Source: Chara braunii (taxonomy: Eukaryota > Streptophyta > Charophyceae > Charales > Characeae). Taken from it: a stretch of DNA of 26,696 nucleotides. The position numbers and the translations under genes were made by a program. Under the pieces are notes generated by a model, which was not told the DNA's origin, did not search any database, and saw nothing but the letters and a program-made list of their open reading frames with translations. The stretch covers positions 338,903 through 365,598 of the forward strand of contig BFEA01000239.1 of assembly GCA_003427395.1 (NCBI GenBank). Reading direction: 5' to 3'. Below are positions 1 through 8,794 of the stretch, one piece after another; the stretch's first letter is position 1, and the number at the start of each line of letters is the position of its first letter.

Positions 1-345
1 ATGGGTGCGGGTGATGGAGGTGGAAGAAGGTAGGTGAAGGTTGGCTATGGTGGATGGGTGCGGGTGATGGAGGTGGAAGAAGGTAGGTGAAGGTTAGCTA
101 TGGTGGATAGGTGCGGGTGATGGAGGTGGAGGAAGGTAGGTGAAGGTTGGCTATGGTGGATGAGTGCGGATGATGGAGGTGGAAGAAGGTAGGTGAAGGT
201 TGGCTATGGTGGATGGGCGCGGGTGATGGAGGTGGAAGATGGTAGGCGAAGGTTGGCTATGGTGGGTGGGTGCGGGCGATGGAGGTAAGGTAGGAGAAGG
301 TTGGCTATGGTGGATGGGTGCGGGTGATGGAGGTGGAGGGGTGAC
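1..345. repeat. 53-bp G-rich minisatellite
   Basis: Tandem array of about 6.5 copies of a 53-bp unit beginning ATGGGTGCGGGTGATGGAGG. Unit starts are near 1, 54, 107, 160, 213, 266 and 314. The sixth copy is about 5 bp short. The array is cut by the left window edge and ends near 345, where unrelated sequence begins. The plus strand is strongly G-rich and C-poor. Proline-rich open frames on the opposite strand are by-products of this composition and not credible genes. Confidence 0.95.
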
Positions 346-759
346 GGGATACAAAGTGACCCTTGGCCCCACGTTGCTCGCTACCCGAGCGACCAGGCTC
401 ACTGCCCGCCGTACCTCTTAGCTTATGAGGCAAAAACGGTTCCCACAGTACACAGTCCACAGTCTATATGCAGAAAACACACAATTGCAGCAGATACAGT
501 TGGCTGGGAATCTGTAGAATCTGCAGATTCCGCTGTTTGCGGTAACTTACCGCTTTTGCTGTTTTTTGTCGGGATGAAAATTCGGTGTGCTCAGGCCTGT
601 GTTTCTGCCCCAAACGTTATTAGAATGACACAGGATTTGGTGGGCCCTCTCACTGTATCACAGGGAAGGACTCCACAAAATTTCGTGTCATTCCGACACT
701 GTTTGGGCCAAGTTGCCCGTTTCGGGCGTCCTCCGGCTTCCGGCGAACAGTTCGGAAGA

Positions 760-793
760 AGTCCGTTTTCTGATTTTTTTCAGAAAACGGACT
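760..793. repeat. perfect 14-bp inverted repeat (hairpin)
   Basis: Arms AGTCCGTTTTCTGA (760-773) and its exact reverse complement (780-793) are separated by a 6-nt T loop. The outer bases AGTCCG/CGGACT match the arms of the hairpins found at 4.8-7.7 kb. Confidence 0.9.
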
Positions 794-795
794 CC

Positions 796-822
796 GATGG
801 CCTGCTGGGTCTGCAGGCCATC
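796..822. repeat. perfect 10-bp inverted repeat
   Basis: GATGGCCTGC (796-805) pairs exactly with GCAGGCCATC (813-822) across a 7-nt loop. It starts 2 bp after the 760-793 hairpin. Confidence 0.85.
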
Positions 823-838
823 TGTTCATACCCAGAAT

Positions 839-866
839 ATGAGGTCTGAGCATTCTCAGACCTCAT
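839..866. repeat. perfect 12-bp inverted repeat
   Basis: ATGAGGTCTGAG (839-850), loop CATT, then CTCAGACCTCAT (855-866). This is the third perfect hairpin within 110 bp. No U-tract follows, so it does not look like a bacterial terminator. Confidence 0.9.
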
Positions 867-1398
867 TCCCACGTTTTCGGTAGCGTCGCTGCTTGGTCTG
901 CAGGCCACATTCCGCCCGATTGCGGTTTTCTCATGATCCTTGCAATGAAGGTGGTTACCCTGCCTTTTTCCCGGGTCAGCAGTCTATGCTGGCCAGATTC
1001 TGTCCAGGACTGCAGTCCTACAGCCGTCAGCAGAGGGAAAGTGCAGCAGACCCTCAAACCACCAGAAAACAGCAGCCTATCGGACCGCCTACTTACTGTG
1101 TTCGAATAGAACAAGGGGGGGGAGGGTAAACTCAAGCGGTATCCATTCTAGAGCAACGGGAGAGAAACAGTAGTTCACTCAGCAGCGGGGATTAGTCAAC
1201 GCCTGCATCCTAGGCTACTCAAAGCACTAGACTGTACCAGGATTAAGGTTCCGATCTACACCGAAGTACGTGGACAGGCGAAAAGCGAAGAACAGGCGAG
1301 ACATTCTCACACATGACCTCACATACACCGAGGGGGGGAATCAGCAGAACAAGACGGGATGCACTACCTTACACTCGAGCATCACAAAGAGCGAAAAG

Positions 1399-4170
1399 AC
1401 AAGTTTTGTAGCAAACTACACTAGGGGGAAATCAGCGGATCACCATACACCCCGGCATCAAGAACATCGAAAAAACAAGTTTTGCAGCAATCTACACTAG
1501 GAGATAAGTTGCGATTCACGTAGGGATGAAGATACGGACAATTCATACACATTACATCACTCAAATACTTGTTGACACCAACATGTGTGTTGCGCTTCAC
1601 ACCCAAGTAGAGAAACTAATAGAAAACGAAGACTACAAGTGACAATGGCCAGATTTGAGCTCCACCACACTAAGAGATGAGTTGCGATTCACATAGGAGG
1701 GGAGAAATGGACAATACATGCACTCTACATCACCAAAACACTAGGAAACATCAACCCATGAGTTGCGATTTAGGAAAACAAGTAGATGATGAACATTACA
1801 AGTGAAAAAAACAAGATTTGAGCTCAACTACGCTAGGAGATGAATTGCGATTCACATAGGAGGGGAGAGATGGACAATGCATGCACTCTACAAGATTTAT
1901 GCTCAACTACACTAGGAGATGAATTGTGATTCACGTAGGAGGGGAGAAATTGACAATACATGCACTCTTCATCACCAAAGCACTAGGAAACATCAACACA
2001 TGAGTTGCGATTTACTCCCAAGTAGGAAAACAAGTAGATTATGAAGATGACAAGTAAAAAAGACAAGATTTGAGCTCAACTACACTAGGAGATGAATTGT
2101 GCTTCACATAGGAGGGGAGAAATGAACAATACACTCACTCTAGATCACCAAAACACTAGGAAACATCAACACACGAGTTGCGATTTACTCCCAAGTAAGA
2201 ACACAAGGAGATGATGAAGATTACAATTGAAAAATACAAGATTTGAGCTCAACTACACTAGGAGATGAATTGCGATCCACGTAGGAGGGGGAAAATGAAC
2301 AATACATGCACTCTTCATTACCAAAACACTAGGAAACATCAACATATAAGTTGCGATTTACTCCCAAGTAGGAAAACAAGTAGATGATGAAGATTACAAG
2401 TGAAAAAAACAAGATTTGAGCTCAACTACACTAGGAGACGAATTGCAATTCACATAGGAGGGAAGAAATAGACAATACATGCAATCTACATCACTAAATC
2501 ACTAGGAAACATCAACACATGAGTTGCGATTTACACCCAAGTAGGAAAACAAGTAGATGATGAAGATTATGAGTGAAAAAGACAAGATTTGAGCTCAACT
2601 ACACTAGGAGATGAATTGCGATTCACATAGGAGGGGAGAAATGAGCAACACATGCACTCTACATCACCAAATCACTCGGAAACATCAACACATGAGTTGC
2701 AATTTACACCCAAGTAGAAAAATAAGTAGATGATGAAGATTACAAGTGACAAAGACAAGATTTGAGCTCAACTACACTAGGAGATGAATTGTGATTCACA
2801 TAGGAGGGGAGAAATGAACAATACATGCGCTCTACATCACCAAAACACTAGGAAACATCAACACATGAGTTGCGATTTACTCCCAAGTAGGAAAACAAGT
2901 AGATGATGAAGATTACAAGTGAAAAAGACAAGATTTGAGTTCAACTACACTAGGAGATGAATTGCGATTCACGTAGGAGGGGAGAAATGGACAATACATG
3001 CACTCTTCATCACCAAAGCACTAGGACACATCAACTCATGAGTTGCGATTTACTCCCAAGTAGGAAAACAAGTAGATTATGAAGATTACAAGTGAAAAAG
3101 ACAAGATTTGAGCTCAACTACACTAGGAGATGAATTGCGCTTCACATAGGAGGGGAAAAATGGACAATACATGCACTCTACATCACCAAAACACTAGGAA
3201 ACATCAACATCTGAGTTGTGATTTACTCCCAAGTAGGAACACAAGTAGATGATGAAAATTAAAAGTGAAAAAGACAAGATTTGAGATCAACTACACTAGG
3301 AGATGAATTGCGATTCACATAGGAGGGGAGAAATGAACAATACATACAGTCTACATCACCAAAACACTAGGAAACATCAACACATGAGTTGCGATTTACT
3401 CCCAAGTAGAAAAACAAGTAGATGATGAAGGTTACAAGTGAAAAAGACAAGATTTGAGCTTAACTACACTAGGAGATGAATTGCGATTCACGTAGGAGGG
3501 GAGAAATGGACAATACATGCACTCTTCATCACCAAAATACTAGAAAACATTAACAGAGGAGTTGCGATTTACTCCCAAGTAGGAAAACAAGTAGATGAGG
3601 AAGATTACAAGTGAAAAAGACAAGATTTGAGCTCAACTGCACTAGGAGATGAATTGCGATTCACATAGGAGGGGAGAAATGGACAATACATGCAATCTAC
3701 ATCACCAAATCACTAGGAAATATCAACACATGAGTTGCGATTTACACCCAAGTAGGAAAACAAGTAGATGAGGAAGATTATGATTGAAAAAGACAAGATT
3801 TGAGCTCAACTACACTCGGAGATGAATTGTGATTCACGTAGGAGGGAAGAAATGAGCAACACATGCACTCTACATCACCAAATCACTAGGAAACATCAAG
3901 ATTTGAGTCGCGATTTACACCCAAGTAGGAAAACAAGTAGATGATGAAGATTACAAGTGACAAAGACAAGATTTGAGCTCAACTACACTAGGAGATGAAT
4001 TGCGATTCACATAGGAGGGGAGAAATAAATAATACATGCGCTCTACATCACCAAAACACTAGGAAACATCAACACATGAGTTGCGATTTACTCTCAAGTG
4101 AAAAAATAAGTAGATGATGAAGATTACAAGTGAAAAAGACAAGATTTGAGCTCAACTACACTAGGAGATG
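1399..4170. repeat. 173-bp satellite array
   Basis: The marker ACAAGATTTGAGCTCAAC (or a close variant) recurs at 1399, 1475, about 1648, 1811, 1890, 2063, 2236, 2409, 2582, 2755, 2928, 3101, 3274, 3447, 3620, 3793, 3966 and 4139. From 1890 onward the spacing is 173 bp every time. Two units are short (1399-1475, 76 bp; 1811-1890, 79 bp) and one is 163 bp. Copies left of about 1800 are the most diverged, as expected at an array edge. Each unit holds two related boxes, GAATTGCGATTCAC and GAGTTGCGATTTAC, about 79 bp apart, so the unit looks like a dimer of diverged halves. It is AT-rich and non-coding in all frames. The right end is cut in mid-unit and passes directly into a polypurine tract. The period is in the range common for plant and animal satellites. 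Confidence 0.97.
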
Positions 4171-4428
4171 AATGAGGAGAGGGATGGAGAGAAGGGTGAG
4201 GGGAAGAAGGGGGAAAGGAAGAAGGGGGGGGAGGGAAAAAAGGAAGGGGAGGAGGGGGATGAAGAGGAGGAGGAAGAAGAAGGAGAAGAAGAAGGAGAAG
4301 AAGAAGGAGAAGGAGAAAAGAAAGAAGAAGAAGAAGGAGAAGAAGAAGAAGAAGAAGAAGAAGAAGAAGAAGAAGAGAAGAAGGAGAGGGAGAAGGGGAG
4401 GAAAGAGAAGGGAAAAGGAAAGGGAGGC
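4168..4428. repeat. polypurine (GAA/GGA) tract
   Basis: About 260 bp that is almost purely A and G on the plus strand: G-rich blocks on the left, then GAA/GAG triplet runs from about 4260 to 4385. It abuts the truncated last satellite unit. The Glu/Lys-rich plus-strand frames and the Ser/Leu-rich minus-strand frames here are artefacts of composition. Such tracts can form intramolecular triplexes, which is an inference. Confidence 0.95.
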
Positions 4429-5560
4429 ATATCTTCACTCACCCCAGGATGCCTCTCTCTCAATGAAGCTTCCTCCCCCTTGGCTATGGCTTCCTCCTCC
4501 CTCAAACCTTTCTTCCTCCTTTTCTCACCTCCTCCAAGTTACTATGGGTCCTACCACTAAGACTAGGGAGTCCTCCCCTCTAGGAGGGCTAATGGGACTC
4601 CTCTCAGTTTTTCCTTCCTCTCCACTAGCCTGGGAGTTATGGCGGATTACCCTCTCCACTACCACTAGCTTGTAGAGCCTCCTCCAAGCTTCCGGACTGG
4701 CAGGGGTTCCCCTCACTACTCTCCAATTGCCTCTAGAGCTCTCGCGGGCTCATTTGGGCAGCATGGGCACTCCTCATGCAAGTATGAGTGTGGCGGACTG
4801 GATCCCCAGCTTACATAGGCTGGGAACAGCAGTCCGGCCAGCCCTTGGGCCCTCCCAAGTGCCCAAAGGTGAACCGAGGTACCCCCAAGGCCAATTCTCA
4901 CCTCTAGGCCTCTCTGGGGGCACCTGGGCCTCTTTTGGGCCAGGTTCATGCAGTCCGAGTGGTTGGTACCAACTCGGATTGCCTCTTGGCCTACTCCGGC
5001 CTCTTTTCCCCCTCACAAATGCTGCTCCCTTGAGTCCTAATGCTCAAGGGGCAATTTTACTTGAAGAAAAAAGGCCTAGGGGGCCTTTTTCTCGATTTTT
5101 TCAGGTTTCGGCCTCCCTTGGGTAGGCCGGACCATTTTTCTAAGTGGCGGCACCTTTTCAGCCTTGGATCTGGCTGAGATCCAAGGCCAGCAATAATCCG
5201 TGTCACCCCCTAGTAGCCCTTGCTTCAATTTTGAGCCCCTAAGTTCAATTTTTCAAATTTTGGTGCATTTGGCTTTCCTTTTGGGCCAAATGCACTGTTT
5301 CGTTTTTTTCTCCTTTTTTTTTTTTTCCTTTTTTGGGCTGCCACCTCATTCCGGATCTAGCCGTTTTTTTTTTTGCTGGCCCAAAAAAACAGTTGTTTTC
5401 TCTCTACCTTGAGATCTGATTTTAGATCCATGGTCCAAAAGAAAACCGGATTTTTCCCCTTTGCATTTTCTTTCATTTTTGCCCTTTTAAATTCAGATTT
5501 TGTTGAGATCAGCAATCCGGCCTGCACTCCTTGAATCTAGTAGGAGTGAGATCATCATTA
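4429..5560. other. gene-free pyrimidine-rich region
   Basis: Mostly C/T-rich plus strand with long T runs. Open frames are short, overlapping and compositionally driven. It contains the first members of the CAGTCCG/CGGACTG hairpin family: 4794-4836 (nested arms CGGACTG/CAGTCCG outside CCCAGC/GCTGGG) and 4951-4981. It may be LTR or untranslated sequence of a retroelement, but I found no terminal repeats to prove this. Confidence 0.55.
4794..4836. repeat. nested inverted repeat with CGGACTG arms
   Basis: Outer arms CGGACTG (4794-4800) and CAGTCCG (4830-4836) are perfect. Inner arms CCCAGC (4805-4810) and GCTGGG (4819-4824) are also perfect, with an 8-nt central loop. Confidence 0.8.
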
Positions 5561-6107
5561 GGACCTGGCAGTCCCTACTGCAGCCATACCAATGGGCCGG
5601 CGCACTCTCCTCCACCCATTCCTCCTATTTTGTCTCATTCTCCCTCATTTTTCTCTTTTTTTTCTTTTCTTTTCCTTTTCTTTTTTTTGTGACATGTGTC
5701 AATTTGTTGTGCACTCTTTTTCTAGGCCTTAGAGCCTTGATTGTGGCCAGGTTCATGTCCGACTGTTGGCCGTTACACCCCGGCCTACCAAGTTGCCATA
5801 CCCAAGCCCCTAGGTGGCTCATTTCACTGATGTTAGCCTCCATTTTGAGCCACCTTGGTTCCGATTTTTCTTGCCTAGCCTGTTTCTTGCTTGAAGTCCC
5901 TTGGGCTCTTGCTTTCTCACGCCTAGCTAGTCCGAAATACCCCAGACTGCTGGGCAAGCCTCCCCTTATTATTATTTTTTTTCTCACTCCCGTTTTCCAT
6001 CCGTTTGAGTCTCACTAGTGTTTGCACTAGTGGTGCTAATATTTCCCACCGTCGAGATCCTTGATCTCGACGAGATCCTTGATCTCGACGAGATCCTTGA
6101 TCTCGAC
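5561..6107. repeat. dispersed module, copy 1
   Basis: It starts at GGACCTGGCAGTCCCTACTG (5561), runs through a T-rich tract, then a GACATGTGTCAA-like element near 5690, then CACTAGTG-TTTG-CACTAGTG (6013-6032), and ends in the GAGATC/GATCTC repeats at 6054-6107. The same ordered landmarks reappear at about 7324-7830. A partial tandem copy of the first part lies at 7142-7290. Confidence 0.75.
6054..6107. repeat. 18-bp palindromic unit x3
   Basis: Three perfect copies of GAGATCCTTGATCTCGAC (6054-6071, 6072-6089, 6090-6107). Each is itself a stem-loop (GAGATC/GATCTC). A diverged single copy sits at the matching place in the second module (about 7805-7825). Confidence 0.95.
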
Positions 6108-6256
6108 GTCGCCGTTTGCTTCTCACGGCCACTTCTCACCTTGGCTAGTGGTCTCCTCCTCGGGACACCTCAAGTCCCCGCGGCTTCCCATACTAATCCC
6201 GTTTTTCCGTTTCGTCGGAGGTGCAGTCGACAAGGCCCGATTTTCGACAAATTTTA

Positions 6257-6447
6257 TTTGGGCCCCCTTTGCCCCCGGCGTCATCCCGGTCGATGCCCAA
6301 TTTTTATTTGGGACTTCCCATGACCCCGTCAGTCCCGTTTTATTCTTTCCANTTTGGGCCCCCTTTGCCCCCGGCGTCATCCCGGTCGATGCCCAATTTT
6401 TATTTGGGACTTCCCATGACCCCGTCAGTCCCGTTTTATTCTTTCCA
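6257..6447. other. 95-bp exact duplication around a single N (likely assembly artefact)
   Basis: Bases 6257-6351 and 6353-6447 are identical over 95 bp and are separated only by an N at 6352, the only ambiguous base in the window. This is what results when two contig ends overlapping by a fixed k-mer length are abutted instead of merged. The true genome probably has one copy. Frames spanning the N are not meaningful. Confidence 0.9.
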
Positions 6448-6760
6448 TGTGCCCTAAGCGCCGTTGATAATTTCGCGGGCGCGGGACCTCGCCGTGCCGT
6501 CTCCGTTTTACCGTCACACTCCCCTAGGCCCGCGGCGCCGTTTTCTAGTATTTTCGGGCACGCCGCGGCCTATTTCCCCTTGGTCCGGGCATCCTTGGGC
6601 AGTCCGTTATTTCTCGGACCGCATCCACAGCCATATCGCTAGCCCCACAGCCCTACGTCATGCCCCATGCCTAAGGAAAATAGTTCGTTAATTTTCCTAA
6701 GGCATCCGGGCTCAATTTTGGCTTTCGGAGCTCCAAAACCTTATGTTTGTTCCTCCCTAT

Positions 6761-6784
6761 GCAGTCCGTTGCAACTCGGACTGC
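6761..6784. repeat. perfect GCAGTCCG/CGGACTGC hairpin
   Basis: Arms GCAGTCCG (6761-6768) and CGGACTGC (6777-6784) with an 8-nt loop. Less perfect relatives with AT-rich loops are at 6600-6621, 6923-6945, 7512-7533 and 7675-7694. Confidence 0.85.
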
Positions 6785-7141
6785 TCTAGGGGCAGTTTTC
6801 TATGCCTCAAACCCCCACTACTAGCCCCCAACCAAAAGAAAATCAATCGATCAATTTCCAAGTGCATCCGGTCTCAATTTTGGCTCCCGGTGCATTAAAA
6901 ACATGTTTTTGGCCTCCCCCATGCAATCCGTTATTTTTCGGTTGCAAGGGGCCTTTATTTTCTTTAATTTTCTCAGCATTAATCAAAGAAAATCAAGGTC
7001 CTTTGTAACCGCCATATTGCCAAAGTGAATCTGGTCCAAAATCTCTCCCTTAGGTGGTCGTTTTCGTCCGTTAGTGCCCTTTTGATTTTCCCCCTTTTAC
7101 TTTTATTTTTCTTTTCTTTTCCCTCCACTTATGGACAGTTG

Positions 7142-7830
7142 GGACTTGGCAGTCCCTACTTGCTGCAGTCCGAACTGCCGGCCAACTCACTCATCCTCCC
7201 TCACACCCATTTTCTTTTTCTTTTCTTTTTCTTTGTGCATGCCAAGTGTCAACTAGCCGTTAAGGCCCTTTTCTCAATTTTTTTTTCTTTTCTTTTTCTT
7301 TTTCCTCCTTTCTTGGAGAGTTGGGACTTGGCAGTTCCTACTTGCTGCAGTCCCTACTAACGGCCAACTCCCTCCCTCCCTCTCACTCTCCTTGTCTTAT
7401 TCTTCCTCATTTTCATTTTTTTTTTTTTTTTTTTTTTTGCATGTCAAGTGTCAACTAGGGCCCTTTTCTTGCCTCTCCTTCTTAGTTTTGGCCCTTCCTA
7501 TGCCCAAGGGCCAGTCTGTTATTTTTCGGACTGCAGTTGTGGCCCTTCCATGCCCTTGGGAGCCACTGTTAGTCCTCCTCTCTCCCAAACGGTGGGCCCC
7601 CATGCACCGATTTTTTCCGGGAAGCCTATTCTTCACACGCAGGCCCTTTTGGCCCCATTTTCTTGGGGGAGGCTAATCCGAGATTTTTCGGATTGCTCTC
7701 ATGCCTCTAGCCCTTGTTGTCTTTAGTTTTTTTTATTTTTCTTTTGGCCCTCCCTCTTGCTCCCACTAGTGCTTGCACTAGTGGTGTTAATAATTTTGAC
7801 CGTTTAGATCTCCGATCTTGACGGTGCACC
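7142..7830. repeat. dispersed module, partial copy 2 and copy 3
   Basis: GGGACTTGGCAGTCCCTACT at 7141 and a close variant at 7323 are 182 bp apart. Each is followed by a T-rich tract and GCATG(C/T)CAAGTGTCAACTAG (near 7239 and 7439). The second copy continues through a CACTAGTG pair (7764 onward) to a GATCT-containing stem near 7805-7825, the same order as in the 5561-6107 copy. It is non-coding. T runs differ in length between copies. Confidence 0.75.
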
Positions 7831-7967
7831 TTGTTTTATTTTTTTACACTGCATACCGTGCTGCCATTTTCCCTTGGGACGTCACAGGTCCCCGCCACTT
7901 GTCCCGCGCAGGTCCCCGACACTAGCCCCCGACACTAGTACCGCCGGTACCCGTCCCGCCAGTACTT

Positions 7968-8335
7968 GTCCCGCCGGTGGTCCCGCTGGTACCGCAATTT
8001 TTGCTTGGTCCCCCATGGTTCCCGGTACTAATCCCGTCGGTGCCGCGTGGTCCCCGACACTCAACCCGTTAATGTCGCGCCTTTGCTTGCTCCCATGTGG
8101 CCCCCGACACTTGACCCATTAGTGCCGCATTTTTTCTTTGCTCTCACTCGGTCCCTGACACTTTGTCCCGTCGGTACCGCATCTTCCCTTGGTCTCACGT
8201 GGTCCTCAGCACTTTGTCCCGCCGGTACCACATCTTCTCTTGGTCTCACGTGATCCCCGACACTTTGTCCCGCCGGCACCACATGTTCTCTTGGTCTCAC
8301 ATGGTCCCCGGCACTTTGTCCCGCCGGTGCCTCCC
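7968..8335. repeat. 51-bp minisatellite
   Basis: The unit starts TCCCGCCGGTACC and contains TTGGTCTCACGTGGTCC. Starts are at about 7980, 8032, 8063, 8114, 8166, 8217, 8268 and 8319. The last four are spaced exactly 51 bp; one earlier unit is truncated to about 31 bp. Because 51 is a multiple of 3, frames stay open on both strands and give 17-residue repeats. I regard these as non-coding. The array lies inside what may be the 3' LTR of element A. Confidence 0.93.
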
Positions 8336-8759
8336 CAGACGCGGGCCCCTACTTGGCCCGTGGCCCCCTTGAGCCTCTTGTTGTTGCGTCCTAGTGCCCC
8401 ACCTGGTCCGGCCACCTTTTCCCATGCCGGCGCCTTATATCCTATCCTTTTCTGCTTCTTTTCTCTCTTTGCGGCGCACATCCCGCGTTTACTACTATTC
8501 CTGGCGACCCTTCTCCGTTTCGGGGGAAGGATCGCCTTCGCTATTTTCTTGCGGCCCTTTGCCGTTCCTTGTTCAGTCAATTTTGTTCTTAGTCCGTTGG
8601 TCCCGACGACTTTGGGTTGTTTCTAGGTTCCTAGCGCCTATGCCTAAGCCTTGATCCTTCCATCCTTCTTACCTCCAGTTTTCTCTGCCGCGCACAAATT
8701 AGTCATATACAGTCTCTTGAGTGACGGGAAGTCATTCGGGACTCACCAGTCCCAACACA
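8336..8759 (-). mobile_element. Element A 3' LTR, proximal part (left end not defined)
   Basis: On the minus strand, sequence starting TGTGTTGGGACTGG follows directly after the polypurine tract GAGTGGGGGGAA, the standard junction between an internal region and a 3' LTR. The first bases include a perfect inverted repeat, GGGACT-GGTG-AGTCCC (8739-8754). The far end of the LTR was not found. It may extend left through the 51-bp minisatellite and further. No matching second LTR is in the window. Confidence 0.6.
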
Positions 8760-8771
8760 TTCCCCCCACTC
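8760..8771 (-). other. Element A polypurine tract
   Basis: On the minus strand this reads GAGTGGGGGGAA, followed at once by the LTR start TGTG. It is the expected primer site for plus-strand DNA synthesis in an LTR retrotransposon. The same GAGTGGGGGGAA occurs before element B's LTR at 10128-10139. Confidence 0.75.
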
Positions 8772-8774
8772 ATT

Positions 8775-8792
8775 CGTGATGTCCTCATCTCG
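8775..8792 (-). promoter_or_regulatory. Hairpin 5' of element A polypurine tract
   Basis: On the minus strand CGAGATG, loop AGGA, then CATCACG: 6 of 7 pairs, ending 3 nt before GAGTGGGGGG. It begins 2 nt after the DNMT stop codon. Element B has the perfect version at the equivalent position. Confidence 0.55.
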
Positions 8793-8794
8793 CA

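Larger units (their letters stand above)
346..1398. other. gene-free spacer with inverted repeats
   Basis: No ORF here has a recognisable domain. The open frames are under 100 codons and overlap on both strands. The middle part (about 620-1020) contains a cluster of inverted repeats, listed separately. I see no LTR ends, tRNA or promoter signals that I could defend. Confidence 0.6.

Noticed and set aside
1-350. Proline/histidine-rich ORF antisense to the 53-bp repeat
   Set aside because: Repeat-derived and compositionally biased, with no conserved length or start.
1399-4170. CRISPR-like array or hammerhead ribozyme satellite
   Set aside because: There are no unique spacers between short repeats, and I did not find the CTGATGA...GAAA core. 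It is an ordinary long-unit satellite.
4124-4675. Glu/Lys-rich and Ser/Leu-rich long open frames on both strands
   Set aside because: They are translations of the polypurine tract. They are open in many frames only because of composition.
7874-8580. Several overlapping plus- and minus-strand ORFs with repeated LSRRYHIFSWSH-like words
   Set aside because: The 51-bp minisatellite unit is a multiple of three, so any open frame repeats. There are no start context, domain or homology signals.
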